NCBI GenBank assembly: GCA_014529385.2
Contig: CM043947.1
Coordinates: 99,296,036 to 99,360,035, forward strand
Length of the DNA stretch: 64,000 nucleotides
Direction of reading: 5' to 3'
Origin: Adiantum capillus-veneris
Taxonomy: Eukaryota > Streptophyta > Polypodiopsida > Polypodiales > Pteridaceae
Under the pieces are notes generated by a model. It was not told the origin of the DNA, searched no databases, and worked only from the letters and a program-made list of their open reading frames with translations. Position numbers and translations under genes: made by a program. Of this stretch, positions 46,553 through 58,029 are shown piece after piece; positions within the stretch are counted from its first letter, which is position 1; every line of letters begins with the position of its first letter.

Positions 46553-47290
46553 CTAAATGTTCTTCGGAATGATTCCTATTAGCAAAAACTCCTCTTCTTG
46601 AGCCAAACTTTCCCGGCCATGATAAAGAGGTAAATTGGTCCTCAACACAAATAGCTCCCCAATCATGCTTTGAGCTGCTTCATGTGCCTCTCCATTTAGA
46701 GCACGTTCTATTTGTTTGATGCTCCATGCTTCAAAATTTTTTAACGGGCCTTTAATTCTAAAACACATTTCCTTCAATGAGGTGTTCTTGCTCTTCCACG
46801 CACCCAGCACTTGCTTCACAACTAACAAGGCATCACCTTTTATGCTCAACCTTCTAATCCCATGCTTCAAACAAATGTGTAACCCAGCTTCCAAAGTTGC
46901 GTATTCAGCCTCATTGTTACTATGCGAATTCAACTTGAACCCTCTCTTGCATACTAACTTCCCCTTTGGATCATAAAGTGCTATACCCCCTGAAGTTGCA
47001 TCATGGCTCTTTCTGTATGAGCCATCAAAGAACAACACATGTGCATTGCTGATCTGTGGCACTTCTTCAACTACCTTTCTCACCACCTCTTCCTTAACAA
47101 GGAGGGGATTCTCCTTGTAAGTCAACAAATCTGCTAGGGTAGCTCTTGTACTGTCTTCCACTAAAAAAGAGAGCTCGAACTCTTGCAGTTCAATTACCCA
47201 TTTCTTGACCACATTTGACATGTTAGTCCCATTAATTAACTGTGGCAAAAAGACATAACTCATCAAGAAAACAAAAGGTCGTGGTAGCAA
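46553..47290 (-). CDS. Element C archaeal-type RNase H
   Basis: FFDGSYRKSHDATSGGIALY, NSHSNNEAEYATLEAGL and IKGDALLVVKQVLGAW are the plant or archaeal RNase H blocks with their acidic residues. The frame is open, and the preceding part (WVIELQEFELSFLVEDSTRA) is the end of the first RNase H. This second RNase H marks the Tat group of gypsy elements. Confidence 0.8.
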   Translation of the reverse strand: MLPRPFVFLMSYVFLPQLINGTNMSNVVKKWVIELQEFELSFLVEDSTRATLADLLTYKENPLLVKEEVVRKVVEEVPQISNAHVLFFDGSYRKSHDATSGGIALYDPKGKLVCKRGFKLNSHSNNEAEYATLEAGLHICLKHGIRRLSIKGDALLVVKQVLGAWKSKNTSLKEMCFRIKGPLKNFEAWSIKQIERALNGEAHEAAQSMIGELFVLRTNLPLYHGRESLAQEEEFLLIGIIPKNI

Positions 47291-47377
47291 GTTATGACAA
47301 AATCATCGACAAGCAAATATAACACTGGCCATCACTAGCTCTACTTCCGAGAATTTTCTCTCTGCTACCAACTTCAC

Positions 47378-48573
47378 TCAGCTTGCACAATACACTGGCC
47401 TCATATAATGGTTGTCCTTCCCCTTTGGCAATAGCATGGCTCCAATGGCATCATCCTCTACTGATGGATTTACATAAAACACTTGCTCCCAATCAAGAGC
47501 CTGCATGGCTGACAGCCCCCTTAACACCTCTTTCGCCTCTTGAAACACTTCTTCACACTTGTCATCCCATTTCAATGGATCATGCTTCACCACTTGTTGT
47601 AATGGATAAAGGAGCTGCGAAGACAATGAAAAAACCGTGCCATGTACTTCACTTTGTGTATAAAGGTTGCCAATTGCTTTATATTGTAGGTGATGGAAGA
47701 AGAATAATAGACTTAATCTTGTCTGGATCAACCTCAATGTCATTTTCTGACACCATATGGCCCAATAACTTCACCCTTGGCTGTGCTAGATGAAATTTCT
47801 TTGGATTCAGTTGTCCTCCACATTCATCATATCGAGCCAACACCATCTCCAACTTCTCATGGTGTTCAGCCCTACTGCTGTAGACACAAAAGTCGTCCAT
47901 AAAAGCTTTAACACAACTACTAATGAACGGTGCCAATACTCAATTTTCTCTCTCTTGATAAAAGGATGGTCCATTTGTCAACCCAAATGGTAATACTGTG
48001 TAGCAATAACAGCCCCATGGCGTAATGAAAGTTGTCTTTGTGTGGTCTTTAAGAGCAATCTTCAATTGAGAATAGCCTGAAAAACCATCACACATGCTGT
48101 ACCTCTCATAACCTGCCATTGAATCCAAGATCTGATTGATGAATGGAAGAGGATATGGGTTCTTCTTAGTGGCTGCATTTAAGGGTTTAAAATCTAAACA
48201 AATCCTCCACTTTCCATCCTTCTTTGGACTGACTACTACTGGACTCACCCATTCTGTGGTCTCCACTCGGACTATGAACCCTGCCTTCAATAACTTGTCC
48301 ACCTCTTCCCGCAAGGCTTCCATCTGCTCTTGACCCATCCTTCTCAGTCTTTGCCACACTGGCTGAGCACCTTCTTTCAGCTCTATATGCATCTCTTCTC
48401 CCTTGAACCCTCTGATCTCTTCATATGAAGTAATGAACAAATCAGGAAAACTAGCCAGCATGTGCAAATATATCTCCTTCTCCATAGCTGAGAGGTCTCC
48501 ACTGATCATTTGTGTCATCAATTACTACTTCTTTGACAATTCAACCTTGGTTTGCATCAGCCCTTCAATCACT
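47378..48573 (-). pseudogene. Element C reverse transcriptase
   Basis: Frames at 48521-47940, 47936-47679 and 47743-47378 carry the blocks in order: RLRRMGQEQMEALREEVDKL, VVSPKKDGKWRICLDFKPLN, TTFITPWGCYCYTVLPFGLTN, active site FMDDFCVYSS, GHMVSENDIEVDPDKIK and the RNase H start EDDAIGAMLLPKG. Frameshifts near 47938 and 47700 separate them. Confidence 0.85.
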
Positions 48574-49995
48574 TCATAAGGCCCTAATTTTATCTTCAAC
48601 CTCATTTGCAAATGCGACTAAATCAAATTCCTGGATTTCTTTGTCCATCAAAATAAATGCAACATCAGCATCCTCATCACTGCTGGTAGTACTATCACTG
48701 TCCTCATCAGACACTGTGGAATAGTCTCCATCACTAAACTCATCCTCATCTTCATAAATCTCCTCCAATCGTTTCCTTGTGTCCATATTATGAAGCTTCT
48801 TGGCACCTATCTTTCCATAGAGGCTAATCGTACCACGTCTCCAATCTTGAACAAGTCCCACTACACGCAACCATGGTCTACCCAATATAATAGGATATGC
48901 TCCCAACCCTGCTGGCATCACATGAAAATAAACCACCGCCTTTGCATCATAGACATCCACTTCTAAGCTCTTTACAAGACCCAAACATTTTACTTTTTGA
49001 TGGTTTGCCAATCTGATCCGAAAACCTGACACCCCAGTCACTGTAAGACCCATCTTCTCAATGCATGAGTGTGTTATGACACATATTTGGGCTCCGCCAT
49101 CAACATAACCTTGTCCCAAATTTTTTCTTTCGTGCCACACATCTACTATTGGACAAATGTATGGTAGCTCATCCATCGCCAACACCCTCACTGAACCTCT
49201 CTCTGGCTCTTTCTCCATTGGGTTAACCAGTCTCTTCCACTCTCGCTTTAGCTTAGGCACCATCTCTATAGGCTGCCCAAAAGTAGCATCTGCTTTTCTG
49301 CTTGTCAGATCCTCCTTCAAGTCATAGCTTAATTGCCCATCCCCTAGTGGAAAATTTGAAACATGAAACTTGCGACGAGCCCTTCTTTTCCTCTTGGCCT
49401 TGACATCCTCGCCTTCATGACTCTTTCCCTTCTTCTTACTATGACCTGGGGAACTTCTTCCTTCCTTGTCCTCTGTGGTCCTCTTCCCAATAGGCATCAC
49501 TAATGTATCCTCTAGCTTTGATGCCTTTTCCAAGGTGACTACATTTATCACTTTTGTCTTTTCCTTTTCCTCCTGGGTTAATCCACTGGTTCCTTCCTCT
49601 CCCTTAATTTCGATGCCATAATCATTTGACCTAGTTAGCACCTGTCTTGGCAATGGATACATGTCTCCACCCATCCTTGGTGGCTTATCACATTGTGTGC
49701 TGATGTGTCCCAACTCTCCACAATTATAACATGTGGGCGTCTGCCTCCAAAACCTATAGTTTCTTTGTCCAACACCATTCCTGGGCCTTTCTTCACCTCC
49801 TGGCTGATTTGCAAACCTCCCTCGACCTCGATTATTTTTCACTTGACCTAACATGTTTAGGCTAAGATTCTTCATTAAATCTACCACTTGCCTCATGTCT
49901 TGCCTTAGCCCATCATCTTGCACAGCTATAGTGACCACTGCTGGCATAACTTGAGGAGTAACAGAAACCACTGGTTCATGATGAACCACTAGCAT
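48574..49995 (-). CDS. Element C gag C-terminus and protease
   Basis: A 473-codon open frame. It has a CCHC knuckle CYNCGELGHISTQC near residue 90, a basic patch KAKRKRRARRKF that resembles a nuclear signal, the protease GYVDGGAQICVITHSCIEKM with Asp-Gly-Gly, PIILGRPWL, and an acidic Ser-rich tail leading to reverse transcriptase. The frame is intact, so this part is better preserved than its neighbours. Confidence 0.85.
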   Translation of the reverse strand: MLVVHHEPVVSVTPQVMPAVVTIAVQDDGLRQDMRQVVDLMKNLSLNMLGQVKNNRGRGRFANQPGGEERPRNGVGQRNYRFWRQTPTCYNCGELGHISTQCDKPPRMGGDMYPLPRQVLTRSNDYGIEIKGEEGTSGLTQEEKEKTKVINVVTLEKASKLEDTLVMPIGKRTTEDKEGRSSPGHSKKKGKSHEGEDVKAKRKRRARRKFHVSNFPLGDGQLSYDLKEDLTSRKADATFGQPIEMVPKLKREWKRLVNPMEKEPERGSVRVLAMDELPYICPIVDVWHERKNLGQGYVDGGAQICVITHSCIEKMGLTVTGVSGFRIRLANHQKVKCLGLVKSLEVDVYDAKAVVYFHVMPAGLGAYPIILGRPWLRVVGLVQDWRRGTISLYGKIGAKKLHNMDTRKRLEEIYEDEDEFSDGDYSTVSDEDSDSTTSSDEDADVAFILMDKEIQEFDLVAFANEVEDKIRAL

Positions 49996-50019
49996 GCGAC
50001 CTTGTAAAGAGTCGATAGG

Positions 50020-50550
50020 CTAAAATTCAGACCTCATGGGAAAAGATTCCACCCCTAACTGGCTCATTTTCCTCAGCTTCCACTCTTTGTTCCTTGCTAC
50101 CTCTAGTGCATCTTCATATGTCCTAGGCTTCTTTAGCTCCACTCTCCAACGTATATTCTCCCAAAGACCAGCCAAGAATCTGTCCTCCTTCATCATGTGA
50201 GGTGGGGGTACCTGTGGTGCTAAAGCCTTGCACATCCGCTCCCATGCCAATGAAAACTTACATATGTACACGTCTACTGGCTCACCTTCCTTCTGAACCA
50301 AACCTTCTACTTCTTGCCACACTTTGTCAAGATCTTCTATCTTCACAAACTCCACTTCCAATCCATGCCTTAGATTGTCCCAACTCAATCTTACAGGTGG
50401 ATCACTCACACGTAACTCCTCTTCAAATGCTTTGGACCAAACTCGTGCATCACTCTTCAAACAAATTTGGAGAAGACGTAACATCTGCGCTGGGTCATGG
50501 ATCTGGTTGCTAATGCAGGTAACCTCCATCTTTTTCAAAATGTCTTCCAC
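50020..50550 (-). CDS. gag: Element C gag N-terminus
   Basis: The frame contains LLQICLKSDARVWSKAFEEE, FVKIEDLDKVWQEVEGLVQ, VDVYICKFSLAWERMC and DRFLAGLWENIRWRVE, matching the gypsy capsid domain. A stop at 50020 and 24 further bases separate it from the zinc-knuckle ORF. Confidence 0.8.
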   Translation of the reverse strand: MEDILKKMEVTCISNQIHDPAQMLRLLQICLKSDARVWSKAFEEELRVSDPPVRLSWDNLRHGLEVEFVKIEDLDKVWQEVEGLVQKEGEPVDVYICKFSLAWERMCKALAPQVPPPHMMKEDRFLAGLWENIRWRVELKKPRTYEDALEVARNKEWKLRKMSQLGVESFPMRSEF

Positions 50551-51648
50551 ATATTCATCACTTCTTCCATGAAACTCAGGCTAAGAGAAAGCCATGGCTA
50601 CCCAAGTTACAATGCTTTGAGAACCCCTTCAAACACGTGCAAGAACCCAAAACTCTTTACTGACTCAATTCCCAGAAACTTCAATGGAGATCAACTTTAG
50701 ATAAGGACAAATACATGCACATCAAATGAGTTTTCATAGTTAATCATCGAAATTACAACAGGCAAAGGGCATTCCAATATCTATCCTAATCTTCTTGGCC
50801 CTAACATAAAGACTATGCGCTGCTGGAGAAAAATCTTCCTGGACACATGAACATTTATTTGGATTCTTTGAGTTAAATGAAAAGGAGTGAATTGAGGGCC
50901 ATTTTGATCATCCATTAATGTCAACCATGCAGCTCCCAAGAAATCACACCTGTCTTATCCTCTGATTTTGCCAAAATTTCAGCAGCATAACAGCATAAAT
51001 GTCTCAAAAGACAAAAAAATGAGCCATCATAGCTTGGAAAATTTTTTATAGAGTTTCCCCAAAAGTAGAGCAGTGAGAACCCAAAATATAGACTGTATAT
51101 GTATGTATAAACTGCCAACAATAGAACGTGAGCATTAAGTAGGAATCACTAGTACATAGCCTATGGTGAGGTCATGAAAAGGGTGCTCCATCCACCTGTA
51201 TCACCGAAAGGATCTCCACATTTGAGAATCCCCCAGCTCAACAAAACCTCACGCTATCAAACCCTCTCACGAAGGCTTATGCAAATCTCGTATAATCAAG
51301 TCTCAAAAATGACTATCTTCCAGACCAAGTCTCATAAATGGCTAGGACTGCCAAATAAAACCAAGTACGGCTCCACAAAGGCGTACAATGGTAGTTTCCA
51401 CAAGTAAGGTACAATACCAACAGACAATGTGCTCAAACAGGTGCCAAGTGATGCATACCCATGGCAACTGCAAGTGACTCCACTGCCAGTATATCACTCT
51501 ACTCCAGCTACATATACCTGTGTGAATCACCTGTACCTGTACCTATCCCTGTAACCTGTAACCTGTAATTCCGAATCCCAAATCTTAAATCTCAAAGCTC
51601 GAAGCAGAAGGTACTCGAAGAAGATCCTCAATGGGGGCCCCAAAAGAA
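50551..51648 (-). other. Element C leader and primer-binding region
   Basis: About 1.1 kb between LTR and gag. TTTGGGGCCCCCATTG lies a few bases after the LTR end on the minus strand and resembles the family B primer site. I see no other gene. Confidence 0.5.
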
Positions 51649-52035
51649 TGTGGGTGGGATGGAAATACACACAATGCCTCTATAATGACCCGACACACAC
51701 TCTTGGGATGATACACACACACACTATGGGGCACCACTCGGCTTATACAACCCACCTAGCCGAGACAGGGAACACACCTATGGAGTGAGAGGAGAGAGAC
51801 TATCCACTTACCCACTCCACACAGAGAGACACACACACACAGACACACCCAAAAATCTCAGCTCAAAAGAGGATAATTTCTGGTGTTTAGATACAATTGA
51901 GCTTGGGTCAACACCAATGGGGCAAATAGCTAACACAATATGGGTAAAAGATGCCAGATCCAATCACAAATTGGAGCAGAAGCTTCGCTCATAGGAGAAA
52001 CTTACACAGCCAAAACATCAAAAAAACAATGAGAG
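51649..52035 (-). repeat. Element C 5' LTR, truncated
   Basis: Matches 44149-44520. Homology stops near AAAACAATGAGA at 52030. The remaining ~770 bp of the LTR are missing. The next ~170 bases to 52204 are unassigned. Confidence 0.8.
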
Positions 52036-52204
52036 GACAGGGCCCGACCTAGGGGAGTTAAGGACTTAGGCCAAGGGCCTGACTAAAGGTGTGGACAGGG
52101 GATCCAGTTAGGGCAAAGGGCCATGGGCTCTCCTATAATAGGTTGGATGGGAGTTGGATCCATAGTCAGTCTCCTTTGGGTTTTACACAAAAGCTCCAGG
52201 CCCA

Positions 52205-53424
52205 TTTATCAACCCAAAAGGAAGGAAGCAAAAGCAAAAACAACCCCATGGCGTGATAAAAGTAGTCTTTTTGTGGTCTTCAAAAGCAGGGATAAGCTGA
52301 AAATATCATGAATAACCATCACAAACACTCTTTCAAAACCAACCACTACATCTCAAATTTGATCAATGCAAGTCAAAGGATAAGGATCTTTCTTGGTCAC
52401 TGCATTCAATGGCTTGTAATCAACACAAACTCTCCAACGCCCATCTTTCTTTGGAGTGACCACTACAGGGCTTAACCATTCAGCATTATCCACTGGCACA
52501 ACGAACCCTGCACTCATCCTTCTTAATTTTTGCCTTATTTGCTTTGCCCCTTCCACTAGCTCAATCTTCACACGATACCCAACAAAACCCCTTATTTACT
52601 AATATGAGATTATGAAAAGATTTGGAAACCTGTCCAACATTGCTAAGTACTCTCTACTTTCTCCTTGTTTCAAATCAAAACTCATCATGTTTTGAATCAA
52701 CTCTTTCTTTACTGGCAATTCCTGTTTAGGTTGCATCAACTCTTCAAGTTGCTCTAAACGGCTTGAATCATTTATACTCCTTGATATTTGCAACACTTCA
52801 CTAACTTATCTCTTTTCCTCATCCAACAAGAAGAATGACACTTCACCCTCATCATTGGAACTCAAAGTAGTGCTACTTTCTGAGTCTTCAAAACTATCAT
52901 TGCTGCTAACTTCGGATTCATCATTCTTACTCACATCTTCTAGTGCCATAGGTTGCTTGGTAGTCATAACAAACACCCTCTTTTCGCCCTTCTTGCCATA
53001 CACACAGATTGTGCCTTCGCCTCAATCTTGCACGGCACCAATAGCTCTCAACCAACGTTGTCCCAAAATGAGAGAAAAAGCTCCCAGACCAGCTGGCATA
53101 ACATGAAATTTTACTATAACCTTCACATTAAAGACCTTAACTTCCAAATTTTTGATCATCCCCAAACAGTTCACTTTGGCATGGTTTGCTAGTCAAATTC
53201 CCAAACCCAAAGCTTCCGCATGTAACGATACCCAATCTCTCGACACATGACTGTGTGATCACACAAACTTGAGCACCTCCATCAATGTAGGCTTCTCCCA
53301 TGCCCACACCTTTGTGCCAAGCGTTCACCACAGGACAAATGTCGGGTAACTCTCCCACAGCCAACACTCTCACTTGTCCATGCTTTGGCTCTTTTTTGGA
53401 TTCAGTAATGACTTCCACTACCTT
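52205..53424 (-). pseudogene. Gypsy element D reverse transcriptase and protease fragments
   Basis: Minus-strand pieces resemble element C: ELVEGAKQIRQKLRRM, WLSPVVVTPKKDGRWRVCVD, FKPLN-like NAVTKKDPYPL, an acidic Ser-rich tail, and the protease YIDGGAQVCVITQSCVERLG. Several stops and a deleted segment break it. The gene continues at 54745 beyond an inserted TIR element. Confidence 0.8.
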
Positions 53425-53428
53425 TTAA

Positions 53429-54740
53429 CACTAGTTTTGTAATTGGACACTTAAGTGTCCTGAGACACTAAGGTGTCTTGTTTTTCTACCAAGTTTTGGC
53501 AATTTATTTGTCAAGCTAGAAAGATGTTTTTTACTCCTTGCTTCTACCATAGATTGGTTATGAGGGAAAGAAAACACTAGATTTTTCTCCATATCAAAAT
53601 ACAATCTATATGAAGAGAATTATGGTAAGTCTAAGACATAAATTTTAGTAAAATTTCAAGTTGTTTTGCCAAAAAAATCATAAAATCATTATATCTTTTT
53701 GTAGAGATTCCTTTTTTATGTTTATAAAAGCCAAGTGTTAGCCCTTAGTGTTGCAAAATAATGGAATGCACTTCAAAGATAAGTTTTCAAGTCACATGCA
53801 AGCTATAGACATAATTTCATACTTGAGCACGTACTGAATAAGAGCATAATTTTGGTCTTCCAAAGGTCCCCTCATGAAATTGGTACTATTCTAGTGCAAT
53901 TTGACAACTACAAATGATTTTATATGTTTAAACCAAGAAACTATGTATTTTTTGGCCTCTCTAACTCAATTAAATCTCGTTGCTTGAACTCTATCTTCAA
54001 TTTTTTATCGTGCAAAAACTCTTGAAAATCTTGAGTTCTCCATAATAACATTGAAACCAAGATTTAAGGCACCCCGATTGTGTATGTACCATGTACTTTG
54101 ATACCTTTAGTTGATCTACATGGAAAGTTTGATATTATTTGAAGTTTTGAATGCTTATGTCTCAATAATGAAAATATGAAAGTTTTCTCTTATGCAGCTT
54201 TGAATATTTAAAATGATCCAATAATTTCTACATACCAAAGCCCTTCTACATGCCACCTTGAGTGCTCAATGGAAAGAGCAAGCAATGTATCGCTTTCTAA
54301 AACTCACAAATATATCAGAAACATATTTTTCTTTGTATACAAAGATATGCTTGAAATGATCTTATCAAACACATGGAACTTTCCATTATTTTATATACTC
54401 GAAAGTCAATTTTTTTGCACATGAAACTTTCAATTATCTATAGAAAAATTGTGAAAGAGTCACCTAAAATTTTCTACAAGGTCGCATCATTTTTTCTTGA
54501 GCTTATAAAGGCGATTTCTTCAAATCGTCCAATCATAGTCTTACCAGAACTTGATGAGTATAGTTCTTGATCCTGATACATTCTAAAATGCAAGGTTATA
54601 TTTTTAAAATACCCTCTAGCTAATATATTTAAGCATATCAAGAGGGTTTTCTTAAAAAAACCATCTAATGCAAGTAGCATTTAATTTAAATTTGTTAAAA
54701 AAGGACACTTAAAGTGTCCTGTTTTGGTACCAAACTAGTG
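53429..54740. mobile_element. TTAA-flanked TIR element, 1.3 kb, non-coding
   Basis: Ends read CACTAGTTTTGTA and, inverted, CACTAGTTTGGTA. TTAA flanks both sides (53425-53428 and 54741-54744). GGACACTTAAGTGTCC, a perfect 16-bp palindrome, lies near 53447, with a related GGACACTTAAAGTGTCC at the other end. The AT-rich interior has no coding frame I can recognise. It splits element D between protease and gag. The TTAA duplication is like piggyBac, but the termini are not the usual CCC type, so the superfamily is open. Confidence 0.75.
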
Positions 54741-54744
54741 TTAA

Positions 54745-55380
54745 CTTTGGGCACCATATTCATCAACTATCCAAAAGTACAATATACTTTCCTCCCAATT
54801 AGATCTTGCTTTAAACTGTATTGGCCTTCTCTCAACGATAAATCTACCTCTTCAAATCGTCTATGAGGTCTTCTCTTCCTATTGGCTTTTGCATCTTCAC
54901 TCTCTTTCTCTTTCCCTTTCTTTTTGCTAGGACCTTGTGTGACATAGCCTTTCCTCTCTTTTTATCCTACGGACAACATATCTGCTTCTTTATTTTCAGC
55001 CAGCACAATACCACATGACCACCAAAGGTTGAGGCCTATTTTTCCTATTCAAGATCTTGATCTCCATGTATATCCAATGCATAATCATTAGCCCTGTTAG
55101 GAACTTATTGAGAAAGTGAAAACATATCACCTCCCATCCTTGCTGGCTTTGAACAATAAGTGCTAATATGACCAAGTTCACCACAATTATAACAGGTAGG
55201 GATGCATTTTCTTTGCGGCTCAAAACTGCCTTGTCCACAACCCACATTAGCATTAGGCTGAGCTTCACATGCATGGGCCATTCCTCTACCACGTCCACGA
55301 CCACGGTCGCCTCCACCTCCAAGGACACTAAGTTGCAATTCTTGCATCATGGTCACCATGTCTTGCATATTTCATTGTGA
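54745..55380 (-). pseudogene. Gypsy element D gag C-terminus
   Basis: A decayed minus-strand frame with NRKRRPHRRFEEV-like basic sequence matching element C, and at 55105-55368 a Gly/Arg-rich segment and CCHC knuckle CYNCGELGHISTYC followed by KPARMGGDMFSL. No capsid domain follows upstream. Confidence 0.75.
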
Positions 55381-56519
55381 CCATGGCCATGGTGACCCTC
55401 CAAGCATGAAACACACTCAAAATCAAGAGAAACAAATAACATCATGATGAAGCTTGTCTCGTGGAAATATTCATAGAATATACATAGGGAAAAAATAGAG
55501 TATACATAGGCCAAAAAATTTCATAGAGTATACATAGGCAAAAAATAGAGAAGAAACGAAGAAGTTATGGCCACTCGAACACGGAGGTGTCCTTTTCCTT
55601 GCTCAAAATGAGCTCTCTGGAAGTTGTATAGGTGTTGCAGCTATTAAAATGGGGGCTTTATTATCTTTTGTCCCCAAGATTTTTCTCTTTCTTCTTGGCC
55701 AACAAGAATCTCTCTCAAGGCACCTTTTAGGCATTTTTTGGGCAAAAAATGAACTATTGGTGAACCTTTCACCAAGGAATGAGGTGGGGGCAAGTGACCG
55801 GGGACCAAAATAAGTGGCCAAGAGCCTTGGAAGCTGGTGTGGAGTAAAAAATGCACCATCCTCTTTCCCATGAGCCCACAGGCCCCCATAGCCAAGCCTT
55901 GGGAAAGCTCCTCTCACCTTTGATACACCATAATGGGCTCCCAAAGTGCCCTATATACCCCCCACATTCCCTTTTCCTCTTCTCATGTGGTATTACTCCC
56001 CACCACATGGAAACCTCCTCCTCACTCCTCCCAAGCCCAAAACATTCCAGCTCTCTCCCTAAGCATAAGAACTTCTCGGATAAATTTTGCCTGAGGCATA
56101 ACTTGCTGCTCCGGTCACCGAATGACGCACCGTAACACACAGCTAGAAGCCTATCACCTCGGATATCTTGAAAAATATAAAACTTTAGCATTTATAATCT
56201 TAGACCCGCAAGTTGGCCAAGTTTCCCTTGTCGCATGCACCCGCAATCACCTTCTAAGTTGAGACCGCCCGCTTCGGATGCTCATAACTCATGATGTACA
56301 AGTCCGATTCACAAGCTTTAAAGCACGGCTGAAAATACTTATTAAAAACCATATTTTGGAATCTTGAACAACACAAAACATCAGCATTAAATCTTGGTAA
56401 AATCACACCTTTGTACATGAATTTTTACAGAGCCACTTCCAAAGCTTGCAAGGCTATGTACACATATACACACGAGGCTAGTGGGCAAGCTGTTTAGCAT
56501 GAATTACTAACTTTATGCT
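55381..56519. other. Unassigned non-coding stretch
   Basis: A few phrases repeat (ATAGAGTATACATAGGC at about 55495 and 55530). I see no domain in the open frames at 55603-56191. It could be leader or LTR sequence of element D, but there is no second copy in the window to compare. Confidence 0.3.
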
Positions 56520-56655
56520 CATCCAAAAAATGCCTGACAATGGCTCTAATGAAAATGGTATGGATGAAGATGAAGAAAGAGAGTATGATGCACTAGATTT
56601 CATTGAAAGCGATCATGAAATTGACATGTATGTGGACTTAAATGAAGATTGAACC
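56520..56655 (+). pseudogene. Gypsy family A pol tail
   Basis: About 40 codons, acidic, ending EIDMYVDLNED and a stop, match the tail at 5754-5880. All upstream coding sequence is missing. Confidence 0.7.
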
Positions 56656-56714
56656 TGTTGTAAAAACATTTGTGTGGCACATGCCGGAGGATGTGAGCGT
56701 TTAGAGGGGATGGA

Positions 56715-57743
56715 TGTCATGCCGTGGTACGTGCATAATGTGAAAATAAAAACATCTACCTCACTCTTAATGTTTTTGATGTGTGGGACTAAATGCTACA
56801 ATGTACATAGTGTGATATATGCGAAAATGGATGCCATGGTTGGAGGCGTGTACATACCTTGTCGGGCACGCGAGGCTAGGGACGTGGAAATGTTGCATGT
56901 TTTACCACATTAAATCATGCCTAATTTTCTTTAGGAATGTACAAATGACAAGTGTTTTGAAGTGGCACGCTCGTTTTGCCTAGAACGTTCAATGCAGGCG
57001 ATCTTGGTCAAAAATAGCAAGTTTTGTGCGCAGGCATAAAAGACGTGTCCAAAGTGCTTACCAAGTAGAAAAATGAGGTTCAACATAAAATTTGAGCCTA
57101 ATTGGATTTTTTCACAAACTTAAGGATTTTTTCCAACTTGTTTGGGCAATTTAAGGACAAAAAAGGACAATTTTTGGGCAAAAAATGGCTAAAAATGGTC
57201 ACAAATAGCCCAAAAATAGTTTAAAAATGGCTTAAGATGCCACATCAATGATAGTTCCATTGTTTCTCAGGCTGAGAGGGAAGTTTTAAAGCCAAGAATG
57301 AGCTCATTTTTCCATATAAGCAAGGAGATACATCCATTTCAACACAGGGTGCTAGTGTAGTCACGTGTTGCTTCCACTACATGTTCGAGGCTATGAGGCC
57401 TCCAATTAGGGTTTCTCCTCCTCAAATAACTGCTTGGGATTCTCCAATGAAGTAGTGAAGCTTCCATGAAATGGTCACAACAAGGAATGAAAGCGTCATT
57501 TTAGGGTTTTTAACAGATCGAATGAGCACTGCATCTATGCAATTGGGAGCAAGGCTACACCTAATCTTTTCACACAGAAGAATTTTGAGTTAGTATTGGA
57601 TCTTTTTCAAAAATGTGCTTTCATGGTTGGAGTTTGTTCTATTTGAGTGTGTTGTTGGCTTCAAATACTCAACGCCTTGCTTGATTTTGCTACGAATTCT
57701 CACAGTCAGAGGCCCGCCGGTGCTTTCCTAGTCGAATTTCACA
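56715..57743 (+). repeat. Family A 3' LTR, plus strand
   Basis: It starts TGTCATGCC after TTTAGAGGGGATGGA, a purine-rich primer site, and ends near TTTCACA. It matches the minus-strand LTR at 4684-5695. It abuts an integrase fragment of family F. Confidence 0.75.
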
Positions 57744-57747
57744 CTTC

Positions 57748-58024
57748 TTGATATCATGGACCGGGGTTTAGGGGAAAACTGATTGCTGCTCTCATGGAGA
57801 TATTACAAATTCAACATAGGAATTCGTCTCCTTACTACCCACAATGCAATGGATTGGTTGAAAACTGCAATGGTCAAATTGTGAAAGATGCTATCAAAGT
57901 ATGTTAGAGAGCATCCTAAAGAGTGGGACTTGGACTTGGAAAAGTGTTTGTGGGCTTATAGAACTTTGTGTCATAATAATCAATATCTAATTCTCCTAAA
58001 TGATTTTCTCATATTAAACTGATC
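57748..58024 (+). pseudogene. Gypsy family F integrase core fragment
   Basis: The frame reads GPGFRGKLIAALMEILQIQH, SSPYYPQCNGLVENCNGQIV and, after a frameshift, EHPKEWDLDLEKCLWAYRT. These are the second-Asp region and the Glu region of the integrase. The first Asp region was lost at the family A junction. Confidence 0.8.
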
Positions 58025-58029
58025 ATTTA
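58025..58029. repeat. Target duplication ATTTA, left copy
   Basis: ATTTA also occurs at 59581-59585. One extra A lies between it and TGTGG, so the left boundary is uncertain by one base. Confidence 0.65.

Larger units (their letters stand above)
44149..52035 (-). mobile_element. Gypsy element C, minus strand, 5' LTR truncated
   Basis: Minus-strand order is 5' LTR remnant (52035-51649), primer site, leader, gag, protease, reverse transcriptase, RNase H, archaeal-type RNase H, integrase, polypurine tract, 3' LTR (45300-44149). It resembles family B in gene order and in the primer-site sequence. It is a Tat-like element by its extra RNase H. The outer end of the 5' LTR is lost against element D, so there is no target duplication. 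Confidence 0.9.

Noticed and set aside
53429-54740. CACTA element because of the CACTAG ends
   Set aside because: The flanking duplication is TTAA rather than 3 bp, and there are no subterminal repeats of the CACTA kind.
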